A DNA stretch of 38,725 nucleotides from a virus: positions 1 through 38,725 of the IMG/VR virus record IMGVR_UViG_3300046513_000440; one strand, 5' to 3'. Below the pieces are notes generated by a model. It was not told where the DNA came from and did no database searches. It saw only the letters and a list, made by a program, of their open reading frames with translations. Of this stretch, positions 21,745 to 30,719 are shown one piece after another (within the stretch, counting starts at the first letter, position 1; the number at the start of each line of letters is the position of its first letter). Made by a program: the position numbers and the translations under genes.

Positions 21745-23984
21745 TGGCTAACGATCTGCAGCAGGCGCAGGAGATGTACGAGGACGCGATCGCCGCGACG
21801 CGCGAGCAGCGTCAGCAGATCGAGGAAGATCTGAAATTCTCCGATCCGTCCAACCCGCAGCAGTGGGACGAGGCCATCAAGCGCGCCCGCGAGAACGACC
21901 CGGGCGGCGCGCGGCCGTGCCTGGTGATGGACCACACCGGCCAATACGTGGCCAACGTTTCTGGCCAGGTGATCAAGTCACCGCCGTCGATCCACACCGT
22001 GCCGGTCGGATCGGGCGCCGATATCAAGGTGTCCGAGCAGCTCGACGGCATGATTCGCCACATCGAATACGCCAGCCGCGCGCAGACCCACTACGGCATC
22101 GCGCTGACGTCGGCAGCGCGCACCGGCGTGGGCTACCTGATCGTGCGGCCGGAGTACGTCGACCGCGCGATGGGCTACCAGGAGCCGCGCATCTGTGCCG
22201 AGGCAGACCCGTTGCGCGTGGTGTTCGACCCATGGAGCGTGCAGCTGGACGGCAGCGACGCCACCTTCGGCTACCTGCTCACATCGATGAGCGAGCGCGA
22301 GTTCGAGCGCAAGTACGGCGCCAGGGCCGAGAAGGTGAGCTTCGGCGCCGACCAGCGGCAGATGGACGGGCAAGGGGATCGCAAGTCCATCGTCGTGGCC
22401 GAGCAGTGGTACAAGGAGGACAAGACCCGCAACGTCATCATCTGGCTGGGACTGGACGGCCAGCCGGTCACCGGCTCCGAGGATGAATACCACGCAGCGT
22501 GCCAGGTGGCAGGCGTCAACCTGCATTTCGTGCGCAACTATCGCGACAAGGTCCAGTGCGTGAAGTGGCGCACCATGAGCGGCGCCGCGATCTTGGACAC
22601 GGTGAAGAACGCGGACGGGAGCGAGGCCCTGTACCCGGCCGACCACATCGGCATCGTTCCGGTGTACGGCTACTGGGGCATCAGCGACAAGCGCCTGACG
22701 TATTGCGGCATCCCGCGCCGCGCGATGAACGCGCAGCGGGCGTACAACTATCACAAGTCCGAGGAGCTGGCCTACATGGGTAGCGCGCCGAAGTCGCCGT
22801 TCATGACGCCGGTGCGCGCAATCCGTGGGCTGGAGGCGCTGTGGGACCGCGCCTCGATCGAGTCGCGCGCCTACCTGCCGTATCACGACGTGGACGAGTT
22901 GGGCAACTCGATTGCGGCACCGACTCGGCCCAACATCTCGGTCAACCTACAAAACCACATCATCGGCGCGCAGGAGGCGCTGCACGACCTCGAGGCCTCG
23001 ATCGGCATGTACCAGGCGAATCTGGGCGCGCCGAGCAACGAGCAGTCGGGCGTGGCGATCGACGCACGCAAGGAACAGGGCGAGGCCAGCACCGCGCATT
23101 TCCCGCAGAATCTCGCTGCGTCGCTCGGCCAAGTGGGCCGGATTGTCGTGCAGATGTCGGCCAAGCTGATCGACACCAAACGCCAGCAGCGCATCCTGGG
23201 CATCGACATGACTCCCAGTAGCGTCACGATCGATCCCGAGCAGCAGCAAGCCGTTCAGCACACCGAACAGGGAATCAGCATCAACCCGAATGTCGGTACC
23301 TACGATGTGCGGGTGGTGGTCGGCGCCAGCTACAGCACTCAGCGCAGCCAAGCGCAGGCCGCACTGGGCGAAGTCATGCGCAACAATCCGGAGATGACGC
23401 CGGCGATCGCGCCGCTGTGGGCCCAGAACCTCGATATCCCGCACGCGGACAAGCTGGCCCAGGTGCTGGCCGCGATGGCGCCGCCGGCGGTGCAGGCGAT
23501 CTTGAATCCGGACACTAGCAAGCAGCCGAAGCCCGAGCAGCTGCTGCAGCAGGTCCAGCAGGCGCAGGCTGCGCTGAAGGAAGCGATCCAGCATGCGCGC
23601 GATGCTCAGGCCGAAGCCGACCAGGCCGAGCAGCAGCTGAACGACAAGCGTGCCGAGCTGATCGCCAAGGACCGGGAGCTGGACATCAAATTCTACGACG
23701 CGGAGACCAAGCGCCTTGAGGTTACCAGCGCGGCGATGACACCCGAGCAGATCCAGCTGATGGTGGTGCAAACCATCAATACGATGCTGAGCCACCCCGA
23801 CCCGCTGCCGGGCGAGATGGCCGCTGGCAGCACAGGGCAGCCGAGCGCCGCGCCGGCGCTGCCCGCCGTGCCACCGGAACCGCCCGATACGGCGCCAGCG
23901 CCGGAAGATCCCGCTGCGATGCAGCAAACCACGAACCCGCCGAGCGCGGGTTTTTCTTTGCCTGAACCACCACAAGGAGCATGA
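21744..23984 (+). CDS. P22-like portal protein
   Basis: This 746-residue protein is close to the 725 residues of P22 gp1. It forms the dodecameric portal through which DNA enters and leaves. Recognisable features are the N-terminal DLKFSDPSNPQQWD, the VRPEY...DP..VVFDPWS region, FVRNYRDKVQCVKWRTMSG, and a long C-terminal helical, Gln/Ala-rich part (about 590-690, barrel-like) followed by a Pro-rich tail. It overlaps both neighbours by a few bases. Confidence 0.93.
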   Translation: MANDLQQAQEMYEDAIAATREQRQQIEEDLKFSDPSNPQQWDEAIKRARENDPGGARPCLVMDHTGQYVANVSGQVIKSPPSIHTVPVGSGADIKVSEQLDGMIRHIEYASRAQTHYGIALTSAARTGVGYLIVRPEYVDRAMGYQEPRICAEADPLRVVFDPWSVQLDGSDATFGYLLTSMSEREFERKYGARAEKVSFGADQRQMDGQGDRKSIVVAEQWYKEDKTRNVIIWLGLDGQPVTGSEDEYHAACQVAGVNLHFVRNYRDKVQCVKWRTMSGAAILDTVKNADGSEALYPADHIGIVPVYGYWGISDKRLTYCGIPRRAMNAQRAYNYHKSEELAYMGSAPKSPFMTPVRAIRGLEALWDRASIESRAYLPYHDVDELGNSIAAPTRPNISVNLQNHIIGAQEALHDLEASIGMYQANLGAPSNEQSGVAIDARKEQGEASTAHFPQNLAASLGQVGRIVVQMSAKLIDTKRQQRILGIDMTPSSVTIDPEQQQAVQHTEQGISINPNVGTYDVRVVVGASYSTQRSQAQAALGEVMRNNPEMTPAIAPLWAQNLDIPHADKLAQVLAAMAPPAVQAILNPDTSKQPKPEQLLQQVQQAQAALKEAIQHARDAQAEADQAEQQLNDKRAELIAKDRELDIKFYDAETKRLEVTSAAMTPEQIQLMVVQTINTMLSHPDPLPGEMAAGSTGQPSAAPALPAVPPEPPDTAPAPEDPAAMQQTTNPPSAGFSLPEPPQGA

Positions 23985-24808
23985 TTTTGAACGTTGAAGA
24001 CACCGCATTGCCAACTGGCGGAGCGCCCGCCGCGGCGGGCGCGACAGCAAACGATGCTGGCACGCCCGGAACCGAACAGGTCAACCAGGTCGCCGGCGAA
24101 GGTAACGGCGAAGGCGAAGGCAAAGAGTCGGGAGCAGAAGCGAAGAAGGAAAAGACGCCCGAGCAGCGCGAAATCGAACGCCTGCGCCGCCGCGTGGATA
24201 CCAAGACACGACAGTTATACGAGGCCCGCGCGCAGGCGCAAGCTCCTCAGAACCAACATCAGTCCAGCCAGGAAGGCGACGACGAACCCGTAACGCTCAC
24301 CCGCGCGGAGCTGCAACGACAGATCGAAGAGCAGGCCCAAAAGCTTGCACCGTCGATGTCTGAGCAGCGTGCCGAGGTTGAGCGACGCCAGGGCATCGTC
24401 GCATCGCTGGCCAAGGAATGGGGCGCCGAGAAGTTCGACACTCTCGCCTCCGAGCTGGACGATGTATTTGGCGGCCTGGCCGACCGCAGCGGCAGGCCGA
24501 AGCCTGCCACCGACGCGATCTTCCATGCCGACAATCCGAAGGAGGTCATCGAATACCTGACCGACCCCGACAACGCGGACGAGGCGGACCGTCTTTCCCG
24601 GATGCCAGCTGTTCAGGCCGGACGCGCGATCGCCCGACTTGAGGACAAGCTCGCCGCCGCGAAATCGAAGGACAAGCCGAAGCCGAGCAACGCACCTGCG
24701 CCGATCGAACCGGCGCGCGGCGGCGGCGTGCCCAACGGCATGCCGGATCCATCCAACACCAAGGCCTACATCGCCTGGGCCAACGCCCAGGAACGGGCAC
24801 AACGCTAA
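23981..24808 (+). CDS. Scaffolding protein (P22 gp8 position)
   Basis: This 275-residue, highly charged, mostly helical protein has an Ala/Gly/Glu-rich N-terminus (about 1-50), coiled-coil-like segments (QREIERLRRRVDTKTRQLYEARAQAQA) and a basic, Pro-rich C-terminus. Position between portal and coat, and composition, indicate the scaffold that guides procapsid assembly. Direct family recognition is weaker than for its neighbours. It has an AAGGAGC ribosome-binding site. Confidence 0.78.
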   Translation: MILNVEDTALPTGGAPAAAGATANDAGTPGTEQVNQVAGEGNGEGEGKESGAEAKKEKTPEQREIERLRRRVDTKTRQLYEARAQAQAPQNQHQSSQEGDDEPVTLTRAELQRQIEEQAQKLAPSMSEQRAEVERRQGIVASLAKEWGAEKFDTLASELDDVFGGLADRSGRPKPATDAIFHADNPKEVIEYLTDPDNADEADRLSRMPAVQAGRAIARLEDKLAAAKSKDKPKPSNAPAPIEPARGGGVPNGMPDPSNTKAYIAWANAQERAQR

Positions 24809-24821
24809 ATAGGAGCCTCTC

Positions 24822-26117
24822 ATGGCAAACGCACTCGTCACCTCGCAGGTCATTACCAACGAAGTCCTGCGCATCGCACACAACAGCTCGGCGTTCCTGG
24901 GCAACATGAATTCGGATTTCAAGGAATCGTGGGAGAAGGAACTCAAGCCCGGCCAGACCGTCAACGCCCGCGCGCCGGTCCAATTTACCCACCGCACCGG
25001 CGAAACCGCCAACGTGCAGGACATCACCGAACGCAGCACCCCGGTGACCCTGCAGCCACTGCTCGGTCTGGATTTCGCCGTCGGCTCGACCGAACTTGCC
25101 ACCTCGATCGGCAACGACGGCAAGGTCAGCAAGGCGTTCAAGGACCGCTACCTCAAGCCCGCGGGCCTGAAGCTGGCCGCAATCCTCGACTACAGCGTCG
25201 GCAACATTCTGAAAAACGGAGCGCACCAGCTCGTCGGAACGCCCGGCACCCCGCCGGCGACCTTCGCTGACCTGCTGCAGGCCGGGGTGCCGCTGGACCG
25301 CATGAGTGTGCCGCGCGACGGCATGCGCATGGCAGCGATCGAGCCGGGCGCGAACGCGGCCATCGTCGCGGGCCTGTCGGGGCTGTTCAACAACAAGGAA
25401 GTCCTGGGCGAGCAGTACAAGACCGGCATCATCAAGACCGGCGCGGGGCTGGATATCGCGATGTCGCAGAACGTGCCTTCGCACACCGTCGGGCCGCTCG
25501 GCGGCGCGCCTCTCATCAACGGCGCGAACCAGGGCTTGACCAACGCGGGAACGACCGACAACCCGTATGCGGCCACCACTGCGCTCCTGCTGAAGGGCTG
25601 GACCGCCGCCGCCGCGGTGCGACTGAACCAAGGCGACACCTTCACCATTGCCGGGGTCTATTCGGTCAATCCCGAAACCAAAGCGTCGACCGGCGTGCTG
25701 CAGTCCTTCCTGGTCATCGGCCCCACCGCCGCAGCGCCTGGCCCGGTTTCCTCGGACGGCGCCGGCTTGATGACCGTGGCAATCAGCCCGGCGATCATTG
25801 CCGGCGGCGCGTACCAGAACGTGACCGCACGCCCGGCCGACAGCGCGGTGATCACGATCACCTCCGGCGCTGCCAACACGACCTACACCCAAAACATGGT
25901 GTGGCACCGTGACGCGATCACCTTCGTCTCGCCCAAGCAGGAGCTGCCGGGCGGCATGGACATGGCGTACCAGGCGTCGATGGCCGACGAAGGTGGCGTG
26001 TCGCTGCGCTTCGTGCGCGGCTTCGACATCACCAACAACAAGTTCGTAAGCCGCTTCGACATCCTGTGGGGCGCCGCCGTGACGCTGCCGAACTTCGCCG
26101 TGCGCCGCACCAACTAA
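24822..26117 (+). CDS. Major coat protein, P22 gp5-like
   Basis: This 431-residue HK97-fold capsid protein compares with 430 in P22. The N-terminus (MANALVTSQVITNEVLRIAHNSSAFLGNMN), KPGQTVNARAPVQFT, and the C-terminal sequence ITFVSPKQELPGGMDMAYQASMADEGGVSLRFVRGFDITNNKFVSRFDILWG are typical of P22-like coats. The middle presumably holds the inserted I-domain. Confidence 0.95.
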   Translation: MANALVTSQVITNEVLRIAHNSSAFLGNMNSDFKESWEKELKPGQTVNARAPVQFTHRTGETANVQDITERSTPVTLQPLLGLDFAVGSTELATSIGNDGKVSKAFKDRYLKPAGLKLAAILDYSVGNILKNGAHQLVGTPGTPPATFADLLQAGVPLDRMSVPRDGMRMAAIEPGANAAIVAGLSGLFNNKEVLGEQYKTGIIKTGAGLDIAMSQNVPSHTVGPLGGAPLINGANQGLTNAGTTDNPYAATTALLLKGWTAAAAVRLNQGDTFTIAGVYSVNPETKASTGVLQSFLVIGPTAAAPGPVSSDGAGLMTVAISPAIIAGGAYQNVTARPADSAVITITSGAANTTYTQNMVWHRDAITFVSPKQELPGGMDMAYQASMADEGGVSLRFVRGFDITNNKFVSRFDILWGAAVTLPNFAVRRTN

Positions 26118-26176
26118 GGCGGCCCGGGGCCGGTCGAGCAGGCTGGCCCCTCCTTTCCATCACTTCAGGAGAAACC

Positions 26177-26356
26177 ATGTACCCATTAAATATGAAGCTG
26201 GTCGGCGGCGTCGGCTTTGCCGTGGCCAACGACAAAGCGGAACACCAGGCGCTGACCGCTTCAGGATACGGCCCGGCCTACGTTGCCCCGGCCAAGCCGG
26301 CCAAGGGCGCGGCCACCACCGCTGCCGCCGATACCCCGGAAACGACCGGCGAGTAA
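26177..26356 (+). CDS. Small hypothetical protein after coat
   Basis: This 59-residue protein (MYPLNMKLVGGVGFAVANDKAEHQALTASGYGPAY...) has an Ala/Pro/Thr-rich tail and an AGGAGAAA ribosome-binding site. Small proteins at this spot are common in P22-like head modules. No function is known. Confidence 0.7.
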   Translation: MYPLNMKLVGGVGFAVANDKAEHQALTASGYGPAYVAPAKPAKGAATTAAADTPETTGE

Positions 26357-26359
26357 GTC

Positions 26360-27025
26360 ATGACTACGGCCCGCACCATCATCACGCTCGCGCTCGAGAG
26401 CATGAACCGGCTGTCGCCTGGCGAGGTGCTCGACGCCGACTTGGCGGCGGCCTGCCTGCGCCGCCTAAACGCGATCGCCGACGACTGGAGCGCTGGCCGC
26501 GACATGACGCCGCAGGACGTGATCGCGGCGGGCGCGGTGGTCGGGCGCAGCTTGACGCTGGCCGCCGGCGCTTTCGCGGCGATCCCGGCCGGCGAGGAAA
26601 TCATTGGCGCTCAGGCCGACGGGTTTCGGATGGATCCGATCACCATGCAGCAGTACAACGAGATCCAACTGAAGGACCAGGCCGGGCGGCCCGAGGTCTG
26701 GGCGTGGGATGGCCTGGCCACGGTGTACCTGTACCCAGCGGCGGGCGGCAACACGATCAGCCTCCTGACGCGCGCGCCGTTCGCCAGCTTCGCTGATCTC
26801 GACACCGCCTACACGCTGCCGGCCGGCTACCAGGGTGCGTTTGCCGCCTCGCTGGCGGTGGCGATGGCCCCGGCGCTGCTGGGCGGGGTACCGCCCGGCC
26901 TGCTGGCGGCCAAAAAAGAGGCCCTGTTCAACGTGGCAAACGCCAATGTGCGCCCGGCGATCCTATCCGCCAACCCGATGGCGTCGCGCGGTGCCGGCGG
27001 CAACATCCTGAGCGGGTGGAACTGA
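26360..27025 (+). CDS. Tail accessory factor, P22 gp4-like
   Basis: This 221-residue protein follows the gp4 pattern: ITLALESMNRLSPGEVLDADLAAACLRRLNAIADDWSA at the N-terminus, then the GxxxRPEVWAWDG-like QLKDQAGRPEVWAWDGLATVYLYPAAG. It extends the portal and starts tail-machine assembly after packaging. The stop overlaps the gp10-like start (TGATG). Confidence 0.88.
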   Translation: MTTARTIITLALESMNRLSPGEVLDADLAAACLRRLNAIADDWSAGRDMTPQDVIAAGAVVGRSLTLAAGAFAAIPAGEEIIGAQADGFRMDPITMQQYNEIQLKDQAGRPEVWAWDGLATVYLYPAAGGNTISLLTRAPFASFADLDTAYTLPAGYQGAFAASLAVAMAPALLGGVPPGLLAAKKEALFNVANANVRPAILSANPMASRGAGGNILSGWN

Positions 27026-28413
27026 TGGCCGGCCGTAATTTCATCGCCTGCATCGGTCCCAGCTACCACTTGGACGACCGCAAGGCCGCGGTGCAGACGG
27101 CGATCAACTGCTACCTCGAGCAGGTCGAGGGCCTGGGCGAAACCCGCACGCTGACGCAAGTGTCGGCGCCCGGGTTGGCCACGTACCTGTCGCTCGGCGC
27201 CGCCGTGCGCGGCCAGCGTAACGTCGAGGGCCGCTGGTTCGTCGTGGCCGGCGCCGCGCTGTTGGAGATCGTCAATGGCGCGCCGGTGAACCGCGGGACG
27301 CTCTCGAGTGCCAATGGCGCCGTCGGCATGGCGCACAACAATAGCCAGTTGGTGATCGTCGAAGGCGGCGGGGGCTACGTGTTCAACCTGGACACGAACC
27401 TCATCGCGCCGATCACGTCGGTGGGCTGGCGCGGCTCGAAGTCGGTCGGCTACATTGACGGATACATGATCTTCGTGGCGCCTGGTACCGACCAGTTCTA
27501 CATCACCGCGCTCGACGATGCGAGCACGCTGGACGCACTCGACTTCTCGTCGGCGGACGCGCAGCCCGACAATATCGTCAGTACTCCGGTATCGCATCGC
27601 GAGCTGATTCTGCTCGGCGCGTACACCACCGAAATCTGGATCGACAGCGGCGGCGCGCTGTTCCCGTTCGCGCGCTACAACTCGGCGCAGATCGATGTTG
27701 GCTGCGTCGGCGCGAACGCCTGCATCGTTGCCGCCGACTCAGTGTTCTGGATCGGCCAGACGCGCACGGGCAGCGGCATCGTATACCGGATGTCCGGCCA
27801 TGCACCGCTCCGGGTGTCGACCAGAGCGATCGAGCAGATGCTGGCCAAGTCGACGGACCTCAGCGCCGCAACCATGTGGACCTACCAGGTCGACGGTCAC
27901 GAGTTCATCGGCATCAACGCGCCGGGCCTAGCGAGCACCCTGGTCTTCGATGCCGCCATGCAGCAGTGGCACGAGCGCGCCGAGTGGGGCGCGGCCGGCT
28001 GGGCGCCGTGGCGCGTGACTTCGGTCTGCCTGGTGAACGGCGGCCAATATGCCGGCGATGCCCAAGGCAATTTGTACCTGGTCGACGCGAAAACGTATAC
28101 CTACGGAGCCGATCCGCTCGTGCGCGAGCGCACCTGGCCGCACATGGTCAAGGCCAGCATGGAGCCGATCACATTCCGCAGCCTCGAGCTGGCTTGCTCG
28201 ACCGGCTACGGAGGGAACGTGACGCTTGAACTCTCGAACGACGGCGGCTTCAATTTCGGTCCAAAGCTGATGCGCTCACTGGGAGCGATCGGCCGCTGGA
28301 TGCAGAAAGTGCGCTGGCTGCCGCTGGGTACAGCCCACGACCGTGTATTTCGCATCCGCTGCTCGGACCCAGTGCCGTTCAACATTCACGCCGCGGCGGT
28401 CGACGATGCTTAG
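27025..28413 (+). CDS. Packaged-DNA stabilisation protein, P22 gp10-like
   Basis: This 462-residue beta-rich tail-hub protein, about the size of P22 gp10 (472), plugs the portal-gp4 channel and carries tailspike and needle. Recognisable parts are INCYLEQVEGLGETRTLTQVSAPGL near the N-terminus, HRELILLGAYTTEIW..GGALFPFARYN and DSVFWIGQTRTGSGIVYRMSGHAP. ATG 27025 overlaps the gp4-like stop; an upstream GTG (27016) is inside that gene and unlikely. Confidence 0.9.
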   Translation: MAGRNFIACIGPSYHLDDRKAAVQTAINCYLEQVEGLGETRTLTQVSAPGLATYLSLGAAVRGQRNVEGRWFVVAGAALLEIVNGAPVNRGTLSSANGAVGMAHNNSQLVIVEGGGGYVFNLDTNLIAPITSVGWRGSKSVGYIDGYMIFVAPGTDQFYITALDDASTLDALDFSSADAQPDNIVSTPVSHRELILLGAYTTEIWIDSGGALFPFARYNSAQIDVGCVGANACIVAADSVFWIGQTRTGSGIVYRMSGHAPLRVSTRAIEQMLAKSTDLSAATMWTYQVDGHEFIGINAPGLASTLVFDAAMQQWHERAEWGAAGWAPWRVTSVCLVNGGQYAGDAQGNLYLVDAKTYTYGADPLVRERTWPHMVKASMEPITFRSLELACSTGYGGNVTLELSNDGGFNFGPKLMRSLGAIGRWMQKVRWLPLGTAHDRVFRIRCSDPVPFNIHAAAVDDA

Positions 28414-29137
28414 CGTCCCTCCGCCGACCCGGGTCGCGCTGGGCACCCTGCACGTGGGCGGCCAGAAAGTAGAGGTGTTCCTGTCCCCGGAGTGGGCGCG
28501 CTTCTTCCAATCGCTCAACACCCAGGTGCAGACCCACGGCGCAACCCTGGCGCAGGGCGACACGCGTACCGTACTGATCGGCGATGCCACGGAGGCGCCG
28601 GATGTGTTCCCGGGGCCGCCCGGGCCGCCGGGCATGCAGGGCAACCCGGGCCTGGCACTGTTCATGCTGCAGGACGACGCGATCGAGCAGCCGATGCTGG
28701 TGCCGCCTAGCGTGGACGGCGTCTACGTACCGCTCAATTCGAAGGATGCCCCGGGCGGTGTGCCAGGGCTCACGGGGCGTGACCTGAATCTGAAAAACGT
28801 GCTGGGAACGATCACGAGCTGGTTCACCAGCGCGGTTACTGCCGCGCGCACCTGGACGATGCCAGATAAGGACGGCACGGTGGCCTTGTTGGGCGACTTT
28901 GCCGCGCCGCCCGCCATCGGCGGCACCACTCCGGCAGCGGGCCACTTCACGACCATCAGCGCGACGGGCGGCAGCAGTTTCATGGCGGTCGACGCGACGG
29001 ACGGCAGTTTCACCACGCTCACCGCGTCGGCCGGATTTGGCTGCAACGGCAAGGCCGCGCAGACGGCGGCGGTCTCCGGCGGCACGCTGGCTGGGGTCAT
29101 CGCGGCATTGGTAGCAAACGGAATTCTCTCAAGTTAA
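28406..29137 (+). CDS. Collagen-like fibre protein in the tail-needle position
   Basis: This 243-residue protein overlaps the end of the gp10-like gene by 8 bases. Its N-terminal part includes VFLSPEWARFFQSLNTQVQTHG. A short collagen-type run (GPPGPPGMQGNPG) follows, then fibre-like segments (AARTWTMPDKDGTVALLGDF; AIGGTTPAAGHFTTISATGG), and a C-terminus of the kind seen in phage fibre proteins (FGCNGKAAQTAAVSGGTLAGVIAALVANGI). In P22 the gp26 needle gene occupies this slot. A trimeric fibre or needle analogue is inferred. Confidence 0.65.
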   Translation: MLSVPPPTRVALGTLHVGGQKVEVFLSPEWARFFQSLNTQVQTHGATLAQGDTRTVLIGDATEAPDVFPGPPGPPGMQGNPGLALFMLQDDAIEQPMLVPPSVDGVYVPLNSKDAPGGVPGLTGRDLNLKNVLGTITSWFTSAVTAARTWTMPDKDGTVALLGDFAAPPAIGGTTPAAGHFTTISATGGSSFMAVDATDGSFTTLTASAGFGCNGKAAQTAAVSGGTLAGVIAALVANGILSS

Positions 29138-29145
29138 GGATCAAC

Positions 29146-29517
29146 ATGGCATCGAACAAAACCTTCCGCTTCGGCCCGGTCGCGCTGACGGCGGCGCTCA
29201 CCACCAACTTGCTCAACCCGCCCACCGCGGCCGGCGGCGTGAATGCAGGCGCCTCGCCCCAGTACATCGTCCTGAAGCACCTGCGCATCACGAACAAGAG
29301 CGCAGCAGCCGCGGCATTCTCATTGTGGCTGGGCGCGACTGGCGCCAATGCGGCGGGTACCGAGGTGATCGGCCAAGGACAGGTGATCGCGGCGAACAGC
29401 CCCTACGACTGGTACGGGCTGATGCGCATCGACGCGTCCGAGTTCCTTGTGGGCGGGGCCAGCGCGGCAGGCGCGCTTACCATCTCGGGCGAGGGCGAGA
29501 TCGGGGTGGCCGGCTGA
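29146..29517 (+). CDS. Hypothetical structural protein
   Basis: This 123-residue, Ala/Gly/Asn-rich, probably beta-sandwich protein (KTFRFGPVALTAALTTNLLNPPTAAGG...) ends DASEFLVGGASAAGALTISGEGE. It sits among tail and ejection genes. The predicted fold and place suggest a virion component, but no family is recognised. Its stop overlaps the next start. Confidence 0.68.
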   Translation: MASNKTFRFGPVALTAALTTNLLNPPTAAGGVNAGASPQYIVLKHLRITNKSAAAAAFSLWLGATGANAAGTEVIGQGQVIAANSPYDWYGLMRIDASEFLVGGASAAGALTISGEGEIGVAG

Positions 29518-29987
29518 TGGACCTGCAGACCATTGACGCGGCGCTGGACGCGATCGAGGCGACCCACAAGCCGACCCGTGAACAGATCCTGAATATCGAA
29601 AAGTTCATCCTCGATTGCCCGCAAGTCGAAACGCCGACCACGCACTACTTTTCCCCGGGGATCTATGCGCGCGAGATGTTCATCCCGGCCGGCACCGTGC
29701 TGACGGGCGCGGTGCACAAGACCGAGCACCTAGTCCAGTTCGTCGGCGATATCACCGTGCTGACCGACGGTGGCATGCAGCGTCTTACTGGGCGCCATAC
29801 CTTCGTAAGCCAGCCGGGCGTCAAGCGTGTCGGCTATGCGCACGCAGACACCTGGTGTACCGGGTTCTTCGCCACCGACAAAACCGATATCGAGGAGCTG
29901 GAAAACGATCTTGTCGAGGATGCACATCTCTTGCAAAGTCGCGCGCCCGCTCTCGGGCACGCACATGAACTGAATTTGGGAGGCTAA
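29517..29987 (+). CDS. Cupin-like hypothetical phage protein
   Basis: This 156-residue protein has an N-terminal helix (MDLQTIDAALDAIEATHKPTREQILNIEKFIL). A double-stranded beta-helix-like core follows (HYFSPGIYAREMFIPAGTVLTGAVHKTEHLVQFVGDITVLTDGG) that reads as a cupin. Similar proteins occur in many podovirus genomes without known role. It occupies the P22 gp14 position but does not obviously resemble gp14. Confidence 0.7.
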   Translation: MDLQTIDAALDAIEATHKPTREQILNIEKFILDCPQVETPTTHYFSPGIYAREMFIPAGTVLTGAVHKTEHLVQFVGDITVLTDGGMQRLTGRHTFVSQPGVKRVGYAHADTWCTGFFATDKTDIEELENDLVEDAHLLQSRAPALGHAHELNLGG

Positions 29988-30719
29988 ATGTTTGGAATGT
30001 CGGCAGCCACGGCTGCATTGGTAGGGGCAGGAGCCGCGACCATTGGCAGCGCGCTTATTTCGAGCAACGCAGCTGGCAAGGCGGCTGACAAGCAGGCGCA
30101 GGGCACAAGCGACGCCATCGCCGAGAATCGGCGCCAGTTCGACATCAACCAGGCCAACCAGGCGCCATATCTGGAGGCCGGCAAGACCGCGCTCGGCCAA
30201 TTCGCCGCCGAGAACGACGCCCCGCTTGATGTCTCGAACCTGCAGATGGAACCGGGCTACCAGTTCGGCCTCCAGCAGGGCCAGCAGGCGATCGACCGGC
30301 GTACGGCAGCGGCGGGTGGCCGCATCTCCGGAGCGGCACTGAAGGCGGCCGCGCAGTATGGTACCGACTACGCGACCACGGGTTACAGCGCCGCGTACGG
30401 GCGGGCGAACCAGGCGAGGACGGACCGCCTCAACCGCTTGGCGGCACTGGCGGGCATCGGCCAAACCGCGACACAGAGCGTCGGCGCACAGGGCGCGAAC
30501 ACAGCGGGCGCGAACAGCGCGCTGATGGTGGCCGCGGGCAATAACGCAGGCGCCGCCACCCTTGCCCAAGGCAACATCTGGGGCAACGCCGGCAACCAAC
30601 TCTTGGCGCTGTATGGGCGTAATAAACCGAACAGTTTTACGGCGAATGCCGATGGCACTGGGGCGAGCCCGTATGAGGGTTATGACGCTGCCGCTGCAGG
30701 TGGATGGGGGATTGAATAA
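29988..30719 (+). CDS. DNA ejection protein, P22 gp7-like
   Basis: This 243-residue protein (P22 gp7 is 229) has a hydrophobic, Gly/Ala-rich N-terminus (MSAATAALVGAGAATIGSALISSNAAGKAA) and the family segment FDINQANQAPYLEAGKTALGQF. MEPGYQFGLQQGQQAIDRRTAAAGG and a Gly/Ala/Asn-rich end follow. It is packaged inside the virion and ejected into the cell envelope. The stop overlaps the next start. Confidence 0.85.
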   Translation: MFGMSAATAALVGAGAATIGSALISSNAAGKAADKQAQGTSDAIAENRRQFDINQANQAPYLEAGKTALGQFAAENDAPLDVSNLQMEPGYQFGLQQGQQAIDRRTAAAGGRISGAALKAAAQYGTDYATTGYSAAYGRANQARTDRLNRLAALAGIGQTATQSVGAQGANTAGANSALMVAAGNNAGAATLAQGNIWGNAGNQLLALYGRNKPNSFTANADGTGASPYEGYDAAAAGGWGIE

